Source: Glandiceps talaboti (lineage: Eukaryota; Hemichordata; Enteropneusta; Spengelidae). Taken from it: a DNA stretch of 30,000 nt. The translations under genes and the position numbers were made by a program. The notes below the pieces were generated by a model. That model had not been told where the DNA came from, ran no database searches, and saw nothing but the letters and a program-made list of their open reading frames with translations. The stretch covers positions 12,406,410 through 12,436,409 of the forward strand of contig NC_135556.1 in the NCBI RefSeq assembly GCF_964340395.1. The letters are read 5' to 3'. This document shows, piece after piece, positions 29,888-30,000 of this stretch (position 1 is the first letter of the stretch; each line of letters starts with the position of its first letter).

Positions 29888-30000
29888 GTTTCAGCAAGGA
29901 ATTTAGGTTTATTTGCCCTCAAACAACGATCCCTTTGTGACATATTATTGCACCTCGAAGACGCCTACACTAAAAGTTTGATTCGAGGACACTTTACCTA
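29888..30000 (+). CDS. Possible internal exon of an unidentified gene, running off the window
   Basis: An acceptor-like ATATTTTGCAG ends at 29887. From 29888 one frame stays open to the window end (about 38 codons), while the other two plus-strand frames hit stops early. The peptide starts VSARNLGLFALKQRSLCDIL and continues with LHLEDAYTKSLIRGHFTY. It has a balanced, helix-friendly composition typical of real coding sequence. I do not recognise the family. No donor is visible because the exon continues beyond the window. The frame is short enough that chance cannot be excluded. Confidence 0.4.

Overview
The window is eukaryotic nuclear DNA from an animal. It is AT-rich, has intron-split coding sequence with GT..AG junctions, long non-coding stretches, many micro- and minisatellites and several hairpin-type interspersed repeats. 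The one recognisable gene is the 3' half of PAN3, the pseudokinase adaptor of the PAN2-PAN3 poly(A) deadenylase. Its close match to vertebrate PAN3, together with this repeat style, suggests a bilaterian, most likely a marine invertebrate (hemichordate, amphioxus, echinoderm or lophotrochozoan). The sequence alone does not settle the phylum.

Layout. 1-4925 (+): the last seven coding exons of PAN3, running from the middle of the pseudokinase domain to the stop codon at 4923-4925. The reading phase is consistent across all seven exons. 4926-11900: probable 3' UTR and/or intergenic DNA, with few repeats apart from an ATTC run, a long CA/TG tract and a six-copy 39-bp minisatellite. The first canonical AATAAA that I found downstream of the stop is at 11895. 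11979-13400: a dense repeat cluster, made of a 395-bp fold-back, a nearly identical 225-bp tandem duplication in which each copy carries a 108-bp palindrome, and runs of G or C. 13400-18530: mostly unique DNA. It holds a 42-46-bp minisatellite (14902-15340), a diverged 200-bp direct repeat (15430/16713), and two promoter-like segments near 16150-16310 and 17020-17130. 18531-27720: intergenic or intronic DNA with two copies of a hairpin MITE-like element (18531, 26796), two copies of a SINE-like repeat (20825, 24151), a composite of minisatellite units in both orientations (21984-22440), a long TA tract, and a cluster of tetranucleotide arrays (25230-25680, 26311). 27720-28463: a 740-bp pentanucleotide satellite. 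29888-30000: a possible coding exon of an unidentified + strand gene that runs off the window.

I found no convincing new multi-gene system. The most informative non-genic signals are the hairpin elements, especially the duplicated 39-bp perfect-stem palindrome; the minisatellite family present at two loci and in both orientations; the duplicated acceptor-like module in the last PAN3 intron; and a His/Pro-rich tail on PAN3.
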